Part shown: positions 62,407 to 64,000 of the stretch, in pieces
Numbering within the stretch: position 1 is the first letter of the stretch
Layout: every line of letters starts with the position of its first letter
NCBI GenBank assembly: GCA_049718665.1
Contig: JBNARO010000001.1
Span: forward strand, 36,614 to 100,613
Direction: 5' to 3'
DNA length: 64,000 nucleotides
Source: NZ13-RE01 sp049718665
GTDB taxonomy: Bacteria > Dictyoglomota > Dictyoglomia > Dictyoglomales > Dictyoglomaceae
Notes under the pieces: generated by a model
Seen by the model: the letters and a program-made list of their open reading frames with translations, nothing else
Told to the model about the DNA's origin: nothing
Databases searched by the model: none
Translations under genes and position numbers: made by a program

Positions 62407-62815
62407 GAGTTATTTCACCTCCTGCTACAATATCATCATTAACTCTTGCTACGCCATCAAATTTAAAAATATTTCTTAAATTTTGCTTTAGTCTTACCTC
62501 TAATATTAATGTATCCCCTGGAATAACTTGTTTTTTAAATCTCATATTATCTACGCCAGTAAGATATGCTATGTAATTTTTCCCTTCTTCTGCAAAAGAT
62601 AAGAACAAAAGTAACCCAGCAGATTGTGCTAAAGCTTCAATTATTAAAACTCCTGGCATAATAGGTTTCTCTGGAAAATGACCCACAAAAAATTGCTCAT
62701 TAAAGGATACATTTTTTAAAGCTTTTATACTTTCACTTTTTTTCCAGTCTAAGATACGATCTACCATTAAAAAAGGATATCTATGAGGTAAAATTTTAAG
62801 AATATCTACATTCAT
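62384..62815 (-). CDS. fabZ: (3R)-hydroxyacyl-ACP dehydratase
   Basis: 143 residues from ATG 62815, which has GGAGG 8 bases upstream; a longer in-frame reading would run into lpxC and is rejected. ILPHRYPFLMVDRIL, catalytic His in VGHFPEKPIMPG and Glu in IIEALAQ. Dehydrates beta-hydroxyacyl-ACP in fatty acid synthesis, competing with LpxA/LpxD for hydroxyacyl-ACP. Its place between lpxC and lpxA is classical. Confidence 0.95.
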   Translation of the reverse strand: MNVDILKILPHRYPFLMVDRILDWKKSESIKALKNVSFNEQFFVGHFPEKPIMPGVLIIEALAQSAGLLLFLSFAEEGKNYIAYLTGVDNMRFKKQVIPGDTLILEVRLKQNLRNIFKFDGVARVNDDIVAGGEITLALGGEF

Positions 62816-62817
62816 TT

Positions 62818-63642
62818 TTAATTCCTCCTTAATATTCCTTCTTTCCATAATTTTTTTATAATTTTTACATGTAGAGTATGACCTGAGGAAATCGCATATA
62901 TACTTGCCTTTAAATATCCTCCAAGAATGCAAAAATCTCCTAAGATATCAAGAACTTTATGCCTTACAGGTTCATTCATAAATCTTTCTCTATTTACATA
63001 TCCATTAGGTCCTATTAAAAGAGCATTTTGTAAACTTGCTCCCTTTATCAATCCTTTTTTTCCCAATTCTTCAATCTCATACCAAAATCCAAAAGTTCTT
63101 GCAGGAGCAATTTCTTCTTCATAATTATCTAAATTTTTAAAAATATATTTTTGCCAGGAAAGAATTGTATTGGGGAAAGAGATAACACAGGTTATAGAGA
63201 AAGATTGAGAAGGAAAAAGAAGAATCATTCCTTTCCCTTCTCTCTCTAAAACTGGTTTTTCTATGGAATAAACTTCTAATGGAAAATCTTGTTCTACTAT
63301 TCCCACATCTTTGAGAATATTTATCCAGGGTAAAGAACTTCCATCAAATATAGGGACTTCCTCTCCTTTTACATGAATAAAAAGATTAGCAATTCTTAAG
63401 GAATAAAGAGATGACAGAAGATGCTCCACTGTCAGTATTTTTATATTATCTTTTCCTAAGGCAACTCCTCTCTTAGTATCTATCACATAATTTACTAAAG
63501 CAGGAATTTTAATATTATCTTTTATAAAGATAATACCTGTATTTTCAGGAGCAGGAGAGAGAACTACTTCTGTATCTTCGCCTGAGTGAAGCCCAATTCC
63601 CTTTACTCTTACCTCTTTCTTAATAGTCCTTTGAAATTCCAT
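62818..63642 (-). CDS. lpxC: UDP-3-O-acyl-N-acetylglucosamine deacetylase
   Basis: 274 residues. Zinc ligands His in VEHLLSSLYSL, His and Asp in HKVLDILGD, and general base/acid near SGHTLH. GIGLHSGEDTEV at the N-terminus. Committed step of lipid A synthesis. Stop TAA is two bases before fabZ; starts directly after lpxD (TAAATG). Confidence 0.97.
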   Translation of the reverse strand: MEFQRTIKKEVRVKGIGLHSGEDTEVVLSPAPENTGIIFIKDNIKIPALVNYVIDTKRGVALGKDNIKILTVEHLLSSLYSLRIANLFIHVKGEEVPIFDGSSLPWINILKDVGIVEQDFPLEVYSIEKPVLEREGKGMILLFPSQSFSITCVISFPNTILSWQKYIFKNLDNYEEEIAPARTFGFWYEIEELGKKGLIKGASLQNALLIGPNGYVNRERFMNEPVRHKVLDILGDFCILGGYLKASIYAISSGHTLHVKIIKKLWKEGILRRN

Positions 63643-64000
63643 TTACAATTTTTTAACCTTTTCCCAAATTTCAGGAAGCTTTCTTAATATTGCCTGAAAT
63701 TTTAGCTCCTCTTTGTGAGATCTTGCAGGAAATCCAGAAACTACTGAATTATCAGGAATATCTTTTGTTACTCCAGCTCTTGCCATAATTACTACTCTAT
63801 TTCCCACCTTTACGTGGTCTGAAACCCCACTTTGCCCTCCCATAATTACATTGTCCCCTAAACTACTACTCCCTGCAACTCCACTTTGTCCTACAATAAT
63901 ACAATTTTTCCCAATCTTTACATTATGAGCAATAGTCACAAGATTATCTATTTTTGTTCCTTTACCTATTCTTGTCTCTCCTAAAGTTCCTCTATCTATA
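63643..64000 (-). CDS. lpxD: UDP-3-O-acylglucosamine N-acyltransferase, C-terminal part
   Basis: The frame is open from the right edge to a TAA at 63643; 118 residues visible. Hexapeptide repeats (IGKGTKIDNLVTIAHNVKIG, with the catalytic His in AHNVKIG) and the LpxD tail GFPARSHKEELKFQAILRKLP. Adds the 2-linked acyl chain after LpxC. The N-terminal domain and start are outside the window. Confidence 0.93.
   Translation of the reverse strand, partial: IDRGTLGETRIGKGTKIDNLVTIAHNVKIGKNCIIVGQSGVAGSSSLGDNVIMGGQSGVSDHVKVGNRVVIMARAGVTKDIPDNSVVSGFPARSHKEELKFQAILRKLPEIWEKVKKL

Noticed and set aside
62816..62932. Longer fabZ reading from 62932
   Set aside because: It would overlap lpxC by 115 bases; ATG 62815 has an ideal GGAGG and gives the usual FabZ length.

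Overview
The window is an A+T-rich, densely packed bacterial chromosome segment. It is almost certainly from the genus Dictyoglomus or a very close relative, a thermophilic, polysaccharide-degrading bacterium with a two-membrane envelope. Pointers are the tandem GH57 enzymes (one closely resembles Dictyoglomus thermophilum AmyA as I remember it, but is clearly not identical), a complete early lipid A gene set, an SLH-plus-beta-barrel outer-membrane tether protein, and strong AGGAGGTGA ribosome sites. A run of 100 N at 46642-46741 marks it as a draft scaffold. No CRISPR array, insertion sequence, prophage or rRNA operon is visible, and no gene-free stretch exceeds about 300 bases.

Layout, left to right. 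1-4.6 kb: a ClpC-type unfoldase (minus, cut by the window edge), divergent from a PEPCK/HPr-kinase-fold protein, an inositol-monophosphatase-family enzyme and tRNA-Arg(CCG). 4.6-9.8 kb (minus): GH57 amylase and GH57 branching enzyme, an orphan sugar-ABC ATPase, tRNA-Arg(CCT) and tRNA-Phe. 9.8-15.5 kb (minus): LysM protein, Ca2+-ATPase, MscS channel, HNH protein, and a polyprenyl-phosphate sugar transferase. 15.5-17.3 kb (plus): a small beta-barrel-like exported protein and a LolA-like protein. 17.3-28.7 kb (minus): ROK sugar kinase, ogt, uvrA, uvrB, coaE, polA, radC, a coiled-coil protein and two type IV pilin-like proteins. 28.8-36.8 kb (minus): a sigma factor, pilC, pilT, pilB, yqeG, udk, mltG, a DUF1292 gene and tRNA-Leu at the head. 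36.9-40.2 kb (plus): tRNA-Met(CAT), tilS, ftsH. Then a TPR gene (minus) and pfkB, aminotransferase and geranylgeranyl-reductase-like genes (plus). 44.3-47.6 kb (minus): the SLH/coiled-coil/barrel protein with its structured leader. 47.8-64 kb (minus): proB, DUF951, an EF-G paralogue, dut, proS, DUF3084, lptB, TPR and the lipid A cluster (LpxB-related protein, Gfo/Idh/MocA dehydrogenase, MsbA-type exporter, a second LpxB-like protein, lpxB, lpxA, fabZ, lpxC, lpxD).

Working together: the right third builds and exports lipid A-type glycolipid and makes a protein that ties the outer membrane to the cell wall. The pilus genes have their own sigma factor at the operon end. A DNA-repair block (polA, uvrB, uvrA, ogt, radC) sits in one transcription direction. 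tRNA genes repeatedly stand at the head of mRNA operons (tRNA-Leu before DUF1292-mltG-udk, tRNA-Met before tilS-ftsH, tRNA-Phe/Arg before the ABC ATPase). The most unusual items are the PEPCK/HPr-kinase hybrid protein, three different LpxB-like proteins in one cluster, the McsA-like zinc finger on the ClpC, the collapsed 156-bp repeat array in the SLH protein with its elaborate 5' leader, and an lptB mRNA that looks leaderless.
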